DNA of 64,000 bases from Aliiroseovarius sp. S1339 (GTDB taxonomy: Bacteria; Pseudomonadota; Alphaproteobacteria; Rhodobacterales; Rhodobacteraceae). The translations under genes were made by a program, and so were the position numbers. The stretch lies in contig NZ_JALPQG010000005.1 in the NCBI RefSeq assembly GCF_023195695.1, positions 1 through 64,000 on the forward strand, written 5' to 3'. This document shows, piece after piece, positions 45,418 to 53,208 of this stretch; position 1 is the stretch's first letter, and each line of letters opens with the position of its first letter. The notes under the pieces were generated by a model, which worked only from the letters and a program-made list of their open reading frames with translations, did no database searches and was not told the DNA's origin.

Positions 45418-47139
45418 ATGACCTACCGCGCGACAACCGACGATTTTCAGTTCCTGTTTGACCACGTCATCGGCTATGATCAGCTGCCCGAAACCGAGCG
45501 GTTTGCCGACGCCACCCCGGATGTTGCGATGGCGGTTCTGACCGAAGCTGGCAAGATGTGCGAAGATATCCTTGCCCCCCTGAACCGCAATGGCGACCTG
45601 ACCCCGGCTGTGCTTGAAAATGGCGTCGTGCGCACGTCACCCGGCTTTGCGGATGGCTACAAGGCAATCGCGGAAGGTGGGTGGATCGGCATGGCGGCGG
45701 ACCCTGAATATGGTGGGATGGGCTTACCCCTGACCCTGCAAACAGCGGTGAACGACATGATGTCGGCAAGCTGCCTGTCGCTGCAATTGTGCCCTTTGAT
45801 GACGCAAGGCCAGATTGAGGCGCTGGAACACCACGCCTCGGACACGCTGAAAGACCTGTATCTGCCCAAGCTAATCAGCGGTGAATGGGCCGGCACAATG
45901 AACCTGACCGAATCGCAAGCCGGGTCAGATGTGGGCGCGCTGTCGTCAAAAGCCGAAGACAATGGCGATGGCACTTATTCGGTCACAGGCCAGAAAATAT
46001 TCATTTCGTGGGGAGACAACGACATCACCGGGAATGTCTGCCACTTGGTGCTGGCCCGTCTGCCCGATGGCGCACCGGGCACAAAGGGCATCAGTCTATT
46101 TCTTGTCCCAAAGTTTATCCCCGATGCCGATGGCAATCCGGGCGAAGCAAATAGCCTGCGGGTCGTCAGTCTTGAGCATAAGATGGGCCTGCACGGCAGC
46201 CCCACCGCCGTCATGTCATTTGAGGGCGCAAAGGGCTGGATGGTCGGCGAGCCGCATAAAGGCATGGCCGCAATGTTCACCATGATGAACAATGCCCGCA
46301 TGGGCGTGGGCGTGCAGGGTTATGCAGTAGGCGAACGTGCATATCAGGAAGCGTTGGCATATGCGATGGAGCGCAAACAGGGCCGTACACCTTTGGGAGA
46401 GGCGGGCACTGGCGCAATCATCGACTTCGCCGACGTGCGGCGCATGTTGACGCAAATGCGAACCGAGCTATTCGCGGCGCGGTCTATGGCGATGTCGTTG
46501 GCGCTTGCGATAGATATGGCGCATGCGACGGGCGACGAGGAATGGAAGGCGCGTGCCGCCCTTCTGACGCCAATCGTCAAGGCCTACGGCACCGAGGTTG
46601 GAATGCTTGTTAGCCATCTGGGCGTGCAGGTGCATGGCGGCATGGGATTTATCGAAGAAACCGGCGCAGCCCAACATTCCCGCGACGTACGTGTCACCGC
46701 GATTTACGAAGGCACGAACGGCATTCAGGCAATGGACCTTGTCGGTCGCAAGATGATGGACGGGGGCGAGGCCGCCTTCCGCCTGCTGGATGAGATCGAG
46801 ACGCAGGCCGAAGCTGCCCGCGCCGATTTCCCCAACATGTCCGAAGCTGTTTGGTCGGCCGCAGAAGACCTGCGCGAAACCACCGAATGGATGGTCGAAC
46901 AATCCGACATGCAAGACCGTTTCGCCGGTGCCGTCCCGTTCCTGATGGGCTTTGCACGTGTTCTTGGCGCGCATTACCACTTGCGCGCCGCGATTGCCGA
47001 GGGTGGCAAGGGGCCGCGTTCAGAGCTTGCCCGTTTCCACATCAACCGGCTGTTGCCCGAGCACACCGCACACTTCGCGCAGGCGCGCACCGGGGCTGCG
47101 GGGCTCTATGCCCTTAGCCCGGAAGATTTGGCATCGTGA
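45418..47139 (+). CDS. Acyl-CoA dehydrogenase, DmdC-like (long C-terminal domain type)
   Basis: A 573-residue acyl-CoA dehydrogenase. It has GTMNLTESQAGSDVGAL, TGQKIFISWGDND (substrate/FAD region), the catalytic region HGGMGFIEETGAAQ with YEGTNGIQAMDLVGRK, and an additional C-terminal helical domain of about 120 residues. Length and these motifs match the 3-methylmercaptopropionyl-CoA dehydrogenase (DmdC) group of roseobacters, which oxidises DMSP-derived thioesters. Paralogues with other substrates exist, so the exact substrate is not settled. The ATG at 45418 has gagg seven bases upstream. Overlaps the MBL gene by four bases. Confidence 0.82.
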   Translation: MTYRATTDDFQFLFDHVIGYDQLPETERFADATPDVAMAVLTEAGKMCEDILAPLNRNGDLTPAVLENGVVRTSPGFADGYKAIAEGGWIGMAADPEYGGMGLPLTLQTAVNDMMSASCLSLQLCPLMTQGQIEALEHHASDTLKDLYLPKLISGEWAGTMNLTESQAGSDVGALSSKAEDNGDGTYSVTGQKIFISWGDNDITGNVCHLVLARLPDGAPGTKGISLFLVPKFIPDADGNPGEANSLRVVSLEHKMGLHGSPTAVMSFEGAKGWMVGEPHKGMAAMFTMMNNARMGVGVQGYAVGERAYQEALAYAMERKQGRTPLGEAGTGAIIDFADVRRMLTQMRTELFAARSMAMSLALAIDMAHATGDEEWKARAALLTPIVKAYGTEVGMLVSHLGVQVHGGMGFIEETGAAQHSRDVRVTAIYEGTNGIQAMDLVGRKMMDGGEAAFRLLDEIETQAEAARADFPNMSEAVWSAAEDLRETTEWMVEQSDMQDRFAGAVPFLMGFARVLGAHYHLRAAIAEGGKGPRSELARFHINRLLPEHTAHFAQARTGAAGLYALSPEDLAS

Positions 47140-48179
47140 CCACCAAACCTAGCGCGCCGCTGGCTTTTCCCTTCCCGGACATTCCCGGCGAGGGCGAAGC
47201 GGTTGAGGTCGCTAAGGGCGTCCTTTGGATGCGCCTACCGCTGCCGATGGCGCTGGACCACGTCAACGTCTTTGCCTTCGAAGACCCCGAGGGCTGGACG
47301 ATTGTCGATACTGGTTTTGACAGCAGACGAACCCGCCGCATCTGGGAAAAGCTGTTGGCGGGACCGTTGGGGGGCGAGCCCATCGCGCGGGTGATCGTGA
47401 CCCATCATCACCCCGATCACGTCGGGCTGGCCGGGTGGTTGCAACGCGACCACGGGGCCGAGCTGGTGACCACGCGCACCGCATGGCTGTTTGCGCGGAT
47501 GCTGCTGCTGGACGAGCAAATGGTGCCAGTGGACGAAACGCTGGCTTATTGGCGCGCGGCGGGCATGGCCCCTGACGTCTATGAAAAGCGGCTCACCGAA
47601 CGCCCCTTCAACTATGCCGACATCGTAGCCGACATGCCCTTGGGCTTTATACGCATCAAAGAAGGCAGTCGCCTTCATTTTGGCGGGCGCGAATGGGATG
47701 TGCGGATTGGCAACGGTCACGCGCCGGAACACGCGACACTCTGGTCGACGGATGGCGCGCTGGTGATAGGTGGCGACCAGCTTCTGGCCACGATCAGCCC
47801 TAACCTTGGCGTCTATGCGACTGAGCCCGAGGCCGACCCGGTCGGTGACTGGCTGGAAGCCTGCGAACGCCTGTCGCAATATGCGACCCCGGACCAACTC
47901 GTCTTGCCGGGCCACAAACTGCCCTTCACCGGCCTGCCCACCCGAATGCGCCAGTTGATCACCAATCACCACAACGCGCTGGACCGGTTGGAAGCCTTTC
48001 TGGCCGATCCCCACGTGGCCGGCGACTGTTTCCCCCCGCTGTTCAAGCGCGAGATATCGGGTGGTGAATACGGGCTGGCATTGGTCGAAGCAGTGGGCCA
48101 CCTGAACCACCTGCTGCACGAAGGGCGCGTCACACGCACCCGTCGTGACGATGGTGCATGGCTGTGGCAGAAGGCTTAG
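47136..48179 (+). CDS. MBL-fold metallo-hydrolase
   Basis: A 347-residue metallo-beta-lactamase-fold hydrolase. The zinc motif THHHPDHVG is near residues 89-97, a further His is seen in GNGHAPEHATLW and the bridging Asp in GGDQLLA, with a late His in LPGHKLPF. It starts with GTG overlapping the stop of the DmdC-like gene (GTGA), so the two are co-translated. A thioesterase or glyoxalase-like role on the dehydrogenase product is possible; no direct evidence. Confidence 0.88.
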   Translation: MTTKPSAPLAFPFPDIPGEGEAVEVAKGVLWMRLPLPMALDHVNVFAFEDPEGWTIVDTGFDSRRTRRIWEKLLAGPLGGEPIARVIVTHHHPDHVGLAGWLQRDHGAELVTTRTAWLFARMLLLDEQMVPVDETLAYWRAAGMAPDVYEKRLTERPFNYADIVADMPLGFIRIKEGSRLHFGGREWDVRIGNGHAPEHATLWSTDGALVIGGDQLLATISPNLGVYATEPEADPVGDWLEACERLSQYATPDQLVLPGHKLPFTGLPTRMRQLITNHHNALDRLEAFLADPHVAGDCFPPLFKREISGGEYGLALVEAVGHLNHLLHEGRVTRTRRDDGAWLWQKA

Positions 48180-49126
48180 CTGCGCCCGCGCGGCAGCACT
48201 TCGTATCCCGGCTCCTCTGGCTCATCATCCACCATCTCGGCGGGAAAGCCGGGGGCGGTGATGTCCAGCCCGGTCGCCTCTTCCAGCCTGCGGATGATGT
48301 CGTCTGACCGCGCACGTTCGCCAAAGCGCGCGATGCCGTCATTGAAAATCTCGACCATCAAGGGTGATATTTCGAGCGGCACGCCTGCCCGATCAGCAAT
48401 CGCCTGAAACAAGCCGATGTCCTTCTTCACCAAGTCCATGGTGAAGGAAATATCGCGTGAACCGTTCAGAATCACTTGGCTTTCCGTTTCATGCACAAAT
48501 GACGTGCCAGATGAGATCTTGATCGCCTCATAGGTCGTCGCAAGATCAAGCCCGGCAGCTTTCATCGTCACCAATGCCTCGCAACAGGTCAGCAGGTTGG
48601 CGGTCGCAAGATAGTTGGTCATAACCTTCAGGACCGAGGCCGAACCCAGTTCGCCCGTATGCAGAACACGCCGCCCCATCGTGGTCAAAAGCGGCAGCAC
48701 CCGCTCAAACGTCGCGCGCTCACAGCCCGCGAAGATCGAGATGTTGCCGGTGTCTGCGCGATGACATCCGCCCGACACGGGGCAGTCGACAGCATCGCCG
48801 CCACGCGCGATGACCTCTTCGCCCAGACGTATGACCTCGGCTTCATCGGTGGTGGACATTTCCAACCAGATTTTGCCAGCCCGAACCTCCTCCAACATCT
48901 GACTGACCACCGCGTCCGAAGCTGCGGGGGACGGAAGGCATGTGATCACCACGTCGCACGCGCGCATCAGCTCAGCAGGGTTGGCCACCGTTCCGGCCCC
49001 ACGTGCGACGAAGTTAGCAACAAGATCAGGGTTAAGGTCCAGAACCGTCAGGTCTTTCCCATTGCGCAGCAAACTGCCCGCCAGTTTCCCGCCGACATTT
49101 CCCAACCCCACGAAACCGATTTTCAT
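48176..49126 (-). CDS. NAD(P)-dependent beta-hydroxyacid dehydrogenase (3-hydroxyisobutyrate dehydrogenase family)
   Basis: A 316-residue enzyme. The nucleotide-binding start is MKIGFVGLGNVGGKLA, the substrate motif VDCPVSGGCHRADTG is near 123-137 and the catalytic-Lys region VLKVMTNYLATAN near 176-188. It could be 3-hydroxyisobutyrate dehydrogenase, tartronate semialdehyde reductase or a relative. ATG at 49126 follows gaggaaaa; the frame open to 49258 is not used. The stop interlocks with that of the MBL gene. Confidence 0.87.
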   Translation of the reverse strand: MKIGFVGLGNVGGKLAGSLLRNGKDLTVLDLNPDLVANFVARGAGTVANPAELMRACDVVITCLPSPAASDAVVSQMLEEVRAGKIWLEMSTTDEAEVIRLGEEVIARGGDAVDCPVSGGCHRADTGNISIFAGCERATFERVLPLLTTMGRRVLHTGELGSASVLKVMTNYLATANLLTCCEALVTMKAAGLDLATTYEAIKISSGTSFVHETESQVILNGSRDISFTMDLVKKDIGLFQAIADRAGVPLEISPLMVEIFNDGIARFGERARSDDIIRRLEEATGLDITAPGFPAEMVDDEPEEPGYEVLPRGRS

Positions 49127-49295
49127 ATTTTCCTCCCCACTAACATGCCCAACTTTGCAGACCAATTTGGGCCCAGCGCGCCCATTTACGACGCTCGCAA
49201 GCACATCACGCATCCGATCACGCGATCGCAACGTGACGCCATGGGGCGCTTGTGCCACTATTAGACCCGTGAATTGCGAACTTTAGCGAGGCCAG

Positions 49296-49757
49296 ATGAC
49301 GAAGAAAAAGCAAACCGCCCGCGCCAATCCACCGCGCGCCCACACCGTCAGTTGCAGCGAGGATGGTCCGGTCGTGGTCGAAGACCAGCCGCTGCCGAAG
49401 GCAGTCGCTGAAACGCCTCTGGAGCAGAAAAGCCCTGCCCAATGGGCCTATGAGCGACTGATTCTCTATATCAAGACTTTCGAAGAACAGCTGGACAACG
49501 AACACGAGGTCGCCATGGGCTTCACCGGCGGGGACGCGGGTATTCTCAGAATCGAGGGTATTGGGTTTTTCGACCCGGATGTCCTGACCTTTTACGGGTC
49601 AGACGGTGGGGGCACGAAAACCCAACTGATCCAACATATCAGCCAACTTTCGGTCATGTTGCGCGCCCTGCCCAAACAGGTGGAAAGTGCGGAACCCAAG
49701 CGCATTGGTTTTCGCTTGGCCGCAGAATTTGAAGAAGGTGGCGCGCCAGAAGGATAA
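49296..49757 (+). CDS. DUF6173 family protein
   Basis: A 153-residue soluble protein. After a polar N-terminal 45 residues comes a conserved block SPAQWAYERLILYIKTFEEQ, then AMGFTGGDAGILRIEGIGFFDPD and TQLIQHISQLSVMLRALPKQ. This pattern matches, from memory, a Rhodobacterales family of unknown function. A gagg site stands just before the ATG. It is followed closely by the aa3 oxidase subunit IV gene. Confidence 0.75.
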   Translation: MTKKKQTARANPPRAHTVSCSEDGPVVVEDQPLPKAVAETPLEQKSPAQWAYERLILYIKTFEEQLDNEHEVAMGFTGGDAGILRIEGIGFFDPDVLTFYGSDGGGTKTQLIQHISQLSVMLRALPKQVESAEPKRIGFRLAAEFEEGGAPEG

Positions 49758-49838
49758 CGTGCATTGCAGGCCGTGACAGGCGGTTTCAAATCGGCTATTC
49801 GGTGGAACAACGCATATTTTGGAACAGGAAGACGCATA

Positions 49839-49973
49839 ATGGCTGATCACGTAGTTGGAACGATGGACACCAGCACGCAGGAAAAAACCTTTGAGGGATT
49901 CGTCAAAATCGCAGCGCGCACGGTCGTGGTGTGCGTGGTGATCTTGGTCCTGCTGGCGATATTCAACGCCTGA
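49839..49973 (+). CDS. aa3-type cytochrome c oxidase subunit IV
   Basis: A 44-residue peptide: a polar N-terminus (MADHVVGTMDTSTQEKTFEGF) and one membrane helix (about 24-43). This is the pattern of the small subunit IV of the Rhodobacter/Paracoccus aa3 oxidase, which lies alongside the catalytic subunits and is not needed for catalysis. ATG at 49839 follows aggaag. The other oxidase genes are not in the window. Confidence 0.85.
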   Translation: MADHVVGTMDTSTQEKTFEGFVKIAARTVVVCVVILVLLAIFNA

Positions 49974-50007
49974 TACCCCGCCCGGTCCGAGTAGGTAGGA
50001 TTTTCCA

Positions 50008-50604
50008 ATGTTGCGATTGATCATGGCTTTGTCGCTGTTGTTGACCCTTGCGGCTTGCGGCGGCGCAGACAATGTCTGGGCTAGTGACAAAGCGGTGGCG
50101 CGCGCGAAATATCGCCACGCGGCCCCTCCCTCGATCACGCTGTTCACGGTGATTTCGAACAAATCTGGTGCGGGCGCGCATTCATCCTTGCTGATCAACG
50201 GGTCAGAGCGGCTGATCTTTGACCCAGCAGGCACGTGGCATCACCCGAACCTGCCCGAACGGCACGATGTGCATTACGGCATGACCGAAAGAGCGGTCGA
50301 TTTCTACGTCGATTATCACGCGCGCATCACCTATCATGTGGTGCGCCAGGATATCGCGGTCAGCCCGCAAGTGGCGGAAATGGCGATCCGCGCGGTGGAA
50401 CGCTATGGCGCTGTGCCCAAAGCGCAATGCGCCACGTCGGTGGCTGCGATCCTGCGCAGCCTTCCCGGTTTCCAGTCAATCTCGCCGTCGATGTTCCCGA
50501 AGAAAATCATGGACCAGTTCGGGGCTCTGCCCGGAGTGAGCGAACGCAAGTTCTATGACGATGATCCGGAAGAAAACGGCGAGATCCTGACGCGCGGCAT
50601 CTGA
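50008..50604 (+). CDS. Lipoprotein with possible permuted NlpC/P60 (papain-like) fold
   Basis: A 198-residue protein with a lipoprotein signal (lipobox LAAC, Cys at residue 17). In the mature part, a His occurs in GAGAHSSLLINGSE (about 56-69) and a Cys in AVPKAQCATSVAAIL (about 134-148). His-before-Cys order with a helix after the Cys is that of permuted NlpC/P60 enzymes (YiiX/LRAT group). This is inference from motif order. Good ribosome site taggattt. Ends eight bases from azlD, convergent. Confidence 0.6.
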   Translation: MLRLIMALSLLLTLAACGGADNVWASDKAVARAKYRHAAPPSITLFTVISNKSGAGAHSSLLINGSERLIFDPAGTWHHPNLPERHDVHYGMTERAVDFYVDYHARITYHVVRQDIAVSPQVAEMAIRAVERYGAVPKAQCATSVAAILRSLPGFQSISPSMFPKKIMDQFGALPGVSERKFYDDDPEENGEILTRGI

Positions 50605-50612
50605 CCGCGCGA

Positions 50613-50942
50613 CTAGCCCAGCAGGAACAACATTCCGTAAAGTGTGGCCGCGCCGGACAGGATCGCGGCCAACACGTTGCGGCTCAAATATCCAACCAAC
50701 AATGTGACCAAGGCTGCGCTTAGGCGGGCTGGATCAGGTGATCCGCCTGTCGCGGCGGGCCAAAGGACCAATGGCGCGACCAACCCCGGCAACACGGCCA
50801 CCGGCGTATAGCGCAGGTGGCGCAGCACCCATTCGGGCATCGGCCGGTCACCGATCAGCCCAAGAAAGCTGAACCGGATCAGGAAGCTGCCAATCGCCAG
50901 CGCGAATATGACAAGCCAAACGGAGCTGTGATCAACGGTCAT
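50613..50942 (-). CDS. AzlD family branched-chain amino acid exporter subunit
   Basis: A 109-residue membrane protein with about four helices. It shows the AzlD pattern of a conserved GSFLIRFSFL start, WVLRHLRYTPVAVLPGLVAP near 47-66 and an LVGYLSRN loop. With AzlC it forms a small two-part exporter. The start overlaps the azlC stop by four bases; ATG at 50942 is chosen for that reason. Confidence 0.88.
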   Translation of the reverse strand: MTVDHSSVWLVIFALAIGSFLIRFSFLGLIGDRPMPEWVLRHLRYTPVAVLPGLVAPLVLWPAATGGSPDPARLSAALVTLLVGYLSRNVLAAILSGAATLYGMLFLLG

Positions 50943-51655
50943 CGCGTTGCCCTTTTCGCCATCAAAAGCTCGACCTGCGCGCCGACGATCATCGCGCCGA
51001 TGGCAGCCACCAATAGGCCCGAACCATAGGGCATCCACGCCATCAGCAATGCAAGAACCACAGAGGTCACGGCCGCCGCGACATGCGCAACAGTGCGCAG
51101 CGCCGGCGCGACCATCGCCAAAAAAGTGATGGGCAGCGCGAAATCGAGCGCGAAGCTGGCCGGAATTTGCGCGCCCGCGACGGCCCCCACATAACTTGCG
51201 CTATACCACAACGGGACCAACGGGACGACCGTTCCGATGTAATAAGCGAAGCGCTCTGTGACGGTCAGCTCTGGCTCCAGCTCAAACTTGATCTGCGATA
51301 GGGCATAAGCCTGATCGACCATAAGATAAGCCACCAGCGCACGTCGCCAAAGCGGCGCACTGCCCAGATATGGCGTCAGCGACGCACTATACATCGCCAT
51401 TCGCAGGTTCACCGCCAAAGCTGTCAGAATCACAATAAGGGTCGGCGCGTTTTCGGTCATCAACTGGACAGCCGCAAACTGTGCCGCCCCCGCGATGACC
51501 AACACCGTAAAGCCCATAACCTCCGCCACGTTCAATCCAGCCTCGGTCGCCACAACGCCAAAAAGCAGCGCGAACGGAACAATCACCAGAATGAAGGGCA
51601 ACGCATCGCGTGCGCCACGCAAGAAGTGTCTTTTGGGGTTGGACGAAGTCATCAT
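50939..51655 (-). CDS. AzlC family branched-chain amino acid exporter subunit
   Basis: A 238-residue membrane protein with about seven helices and the AzlC motifs ALPFILVIVPFALLFGVVA near the N-terminus, GAAQFAAVQLM near 57 and LTALAVNLRMAMYSASL near 77. AzlCD proteins export branched-chain amino acids or analogues. Divergent from fdhD; two adjacent ATG codons open the frame. Confidence 0.9.
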   Translation of the reverse strand: MMTSSNPKRHFLRGARDALPFILVIVPFALLFGVVATEAGLNVAEVMGFTVLVIAGAAQFAAVQLMTENAPTLIVILTALAVNLRMAMYSASLTPYLGSAPLWRRALVAYLMVDQAYALSQIKFELEPELTVTERFAYYIGTVVPLVPLWYSASYVGAVAGAQIPASFALDFALPITFLAMVAPALRTVAHVAAAVTSVVLALLMAWMPYGSGLLVAAIGAMIVGAQVELLMAKRATR

Positions 51656-51706
51656 CGGGTCCTAGATTACCCCTTCACGCTTACGGCGTCGCGACAGGAG
51701 TTGCAA

Positions 51707-52591
51707 TTGACCACCGACGACATTCTATCCGAATACCTGATCGCCCCGGATCCTGGCGCCACCCGCCTGACCCGCGCGGTGGACGGTCACGATGAAACGG
51801 GCGCGCCCACTTGCATATCTGTGGTCGAAGAGCGCCCGCTGACGATCTTTCTGAACAAGCGCGAAATCGTGACCGCCATGACCATTGGCGACTATCCCGA
51901 CTATCTGGCACTGGGTTTCTTGCGCAATCAGGGAATGCTGTCAGACGATGATCAGATCACGGGCGTCGACTATGACGAAGATATCGACACCGTGGTGGTG
52001 CGCACCGCACGCGAAACCGATTACGAGGACAAACTTGCCCGCAAAACACGCACGTCAGGTTGTGCGGTTGGCACCGTTTTTGGCGATATGATGGAGGGGT
52101 TGGACGGCCTGACCCTGCCCGCAACATCGCTGAAAACCTCGTGGCTGTATGCCTTGGCACAAAAGATCAACCGCACGCCGTCACTGTATCTGGAAGCAGG
52201 CGCGATCCACGGCACCGTTCTGTGCCAAGAAGACCGCCCGCTGGTCTATATGGAAGACGTGGGCCGCCACAACGCCGTCGATAAAGTCGCGGGCTGGATG
52301 CTGTCTGAACGTGTTTCCGGCACTGATAAAATTCTCTACACCACCGGGCGTTTGACCTCGGAAATGGTGATAAAAACCGCCCAGATGGGCATCCCAGCGC
52401 TGGTCTCACGCTCTGGCTTCACCGCCTGGGGTGTCGAGATTGCGCGCGAAGTCGGCCTGACCCTGATTGGTCGGATGCGGGGGCAACGGTTCACCTGCCT
52501 GTCCGGCGAGGGCCGCCTGATCCGCGACACTGACCCTGCCCATGTGACCCACGAGGATCGAAAACATCGCCGCAAGGGGGGCGGGGAATGA
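51707..52591 (+). CDS. fdhD: Formate dehydrogenase accessory sulfurtransferase FdhD
   Basis: A 294-residue protein that sulfurates the molybdenum cofactor for formate dehydrogenase. FdhD motifs: EERPLTIFLNKREI, DYLALGFLRNQGML and VYMEDVGRHNAVDKVAGW. The Cys loop reads TSGCAVGT, so only the first Cys (Cys119) of the E. coli-type CxxC pair is present. The TTG at 51707 is taken as start because AGGAG lies six bases upstream; the longer frame overlaps azlC. It overlaps mobA by four bases. Confidence 0.9.
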   Translation: MTTDDILSEYLIAPDPGATRLTRAVDGHDETGAPTCISVVEERPLTIFLNKREIVTAMTIGDYPDYLALGFLRNQGMLSDDDQITGVDYDEDIDTVVVRTARETDYEDKLARKTRTSGCAVGTVFGDMMEGLDGLTLPATSLKTSWLYALAQKINRTPSLYLEAGAIHGTVLCQEDRPLVYMEDVGRHNAVDKVAGWMLSERVSGTDKILYTTGRLTSEMVIKTAQMGIPALVSRSGFTAWGVEIAREVGLTLIGRMRGQRFTCLSGEGRLIRDTDPAHVTHEDRKHRRKGGGE

Positions 52592-53208
52592 CGAAATCCG
52601 TTGGGATCATCCTTGCAGGCGGATTGGCGACGCGGATGGGCGGCGGCGACAAGGGATTGCTACCGCTGGGTGACGGAACGCTGCTGTCTCAGGTGATCGC
52701 CCGCCTCGCGCCTCAGGTCGGGGCGCTGGCGTTGAATGCCAATGGTGATCCAGCACGCTTTTCAGACCTGGGCCTGCCAGTCCTGCCCGACAGCATTGAC
52801 GGTTTCGCAGGGCCGCTCGCAGGCGTTCTCGCGGGGCTTGATTGGGCGGCGGCGCAGGGCGCAACCCATGTGGTGTCCGCCGCCGCTGACACGCCATTCT
52901 TTCCGCGCGACCTTGTTTCCCGGCTGACGCAAGCAGCAACCGATGCACACGCCCCAATCGCGCTTGCCGCAACCCTTGACCCGGATCGCGGGCCCATGCG
53001 TCAACCGACCTTTGGATTATGGGACGTGGCACTGCGCGACGATCTGCGCTCCGCACTTGAAGGCGGGCTGCGCAAGGTGGTCCAGTGGACAGAAAAGCAT
53101 GGGGCCGCTCAGGCCGTATTCGATCCCGACCCCTTCGATCCGTTTTTCAACGTCAACACACCAGAAGACCTCGCCCGAGCCCAAATTTTGCTGGAGACCG
53201 CCCCATGA
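52588..53208 (+). CDS. mobA: Molybdenum cofactor guanylyltransferase
   Basis: A 206-residue nucleotidyltransferase that makes molybdopterin guanine dinucleotide. The GTP-binding start ILAGGLATRMGGGDKGLLPLG (loop G-G-x-x-x-R-M-x-x-x-D-K) is at residues 8-28, and AAADTPFFP, with the metal-binding Asp, is near 95. It links fdhD to the mobB-moeA fusion with four-base overlaps on both sides, giving a three-gene cofactor operon. Confidence 0.95.
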   Translation: MTKSVGIILAGGLATRMGGGDKGLLPLGDGTLLSQVIARLAPQVGALALNANGDPARFSDLGLPVLPDSIDGFAGPLAGVLAGLDWAAAQGATHVVSAAADTPFFPRDLVSRLTQAATDAHAPIALAATLDPDRGPMRQPTFGLWDVALRDDLRSALEGGLRKVVQWTEKHGAAQAVFDPDPFDPFFNVNTPEDLARAQILLETAP

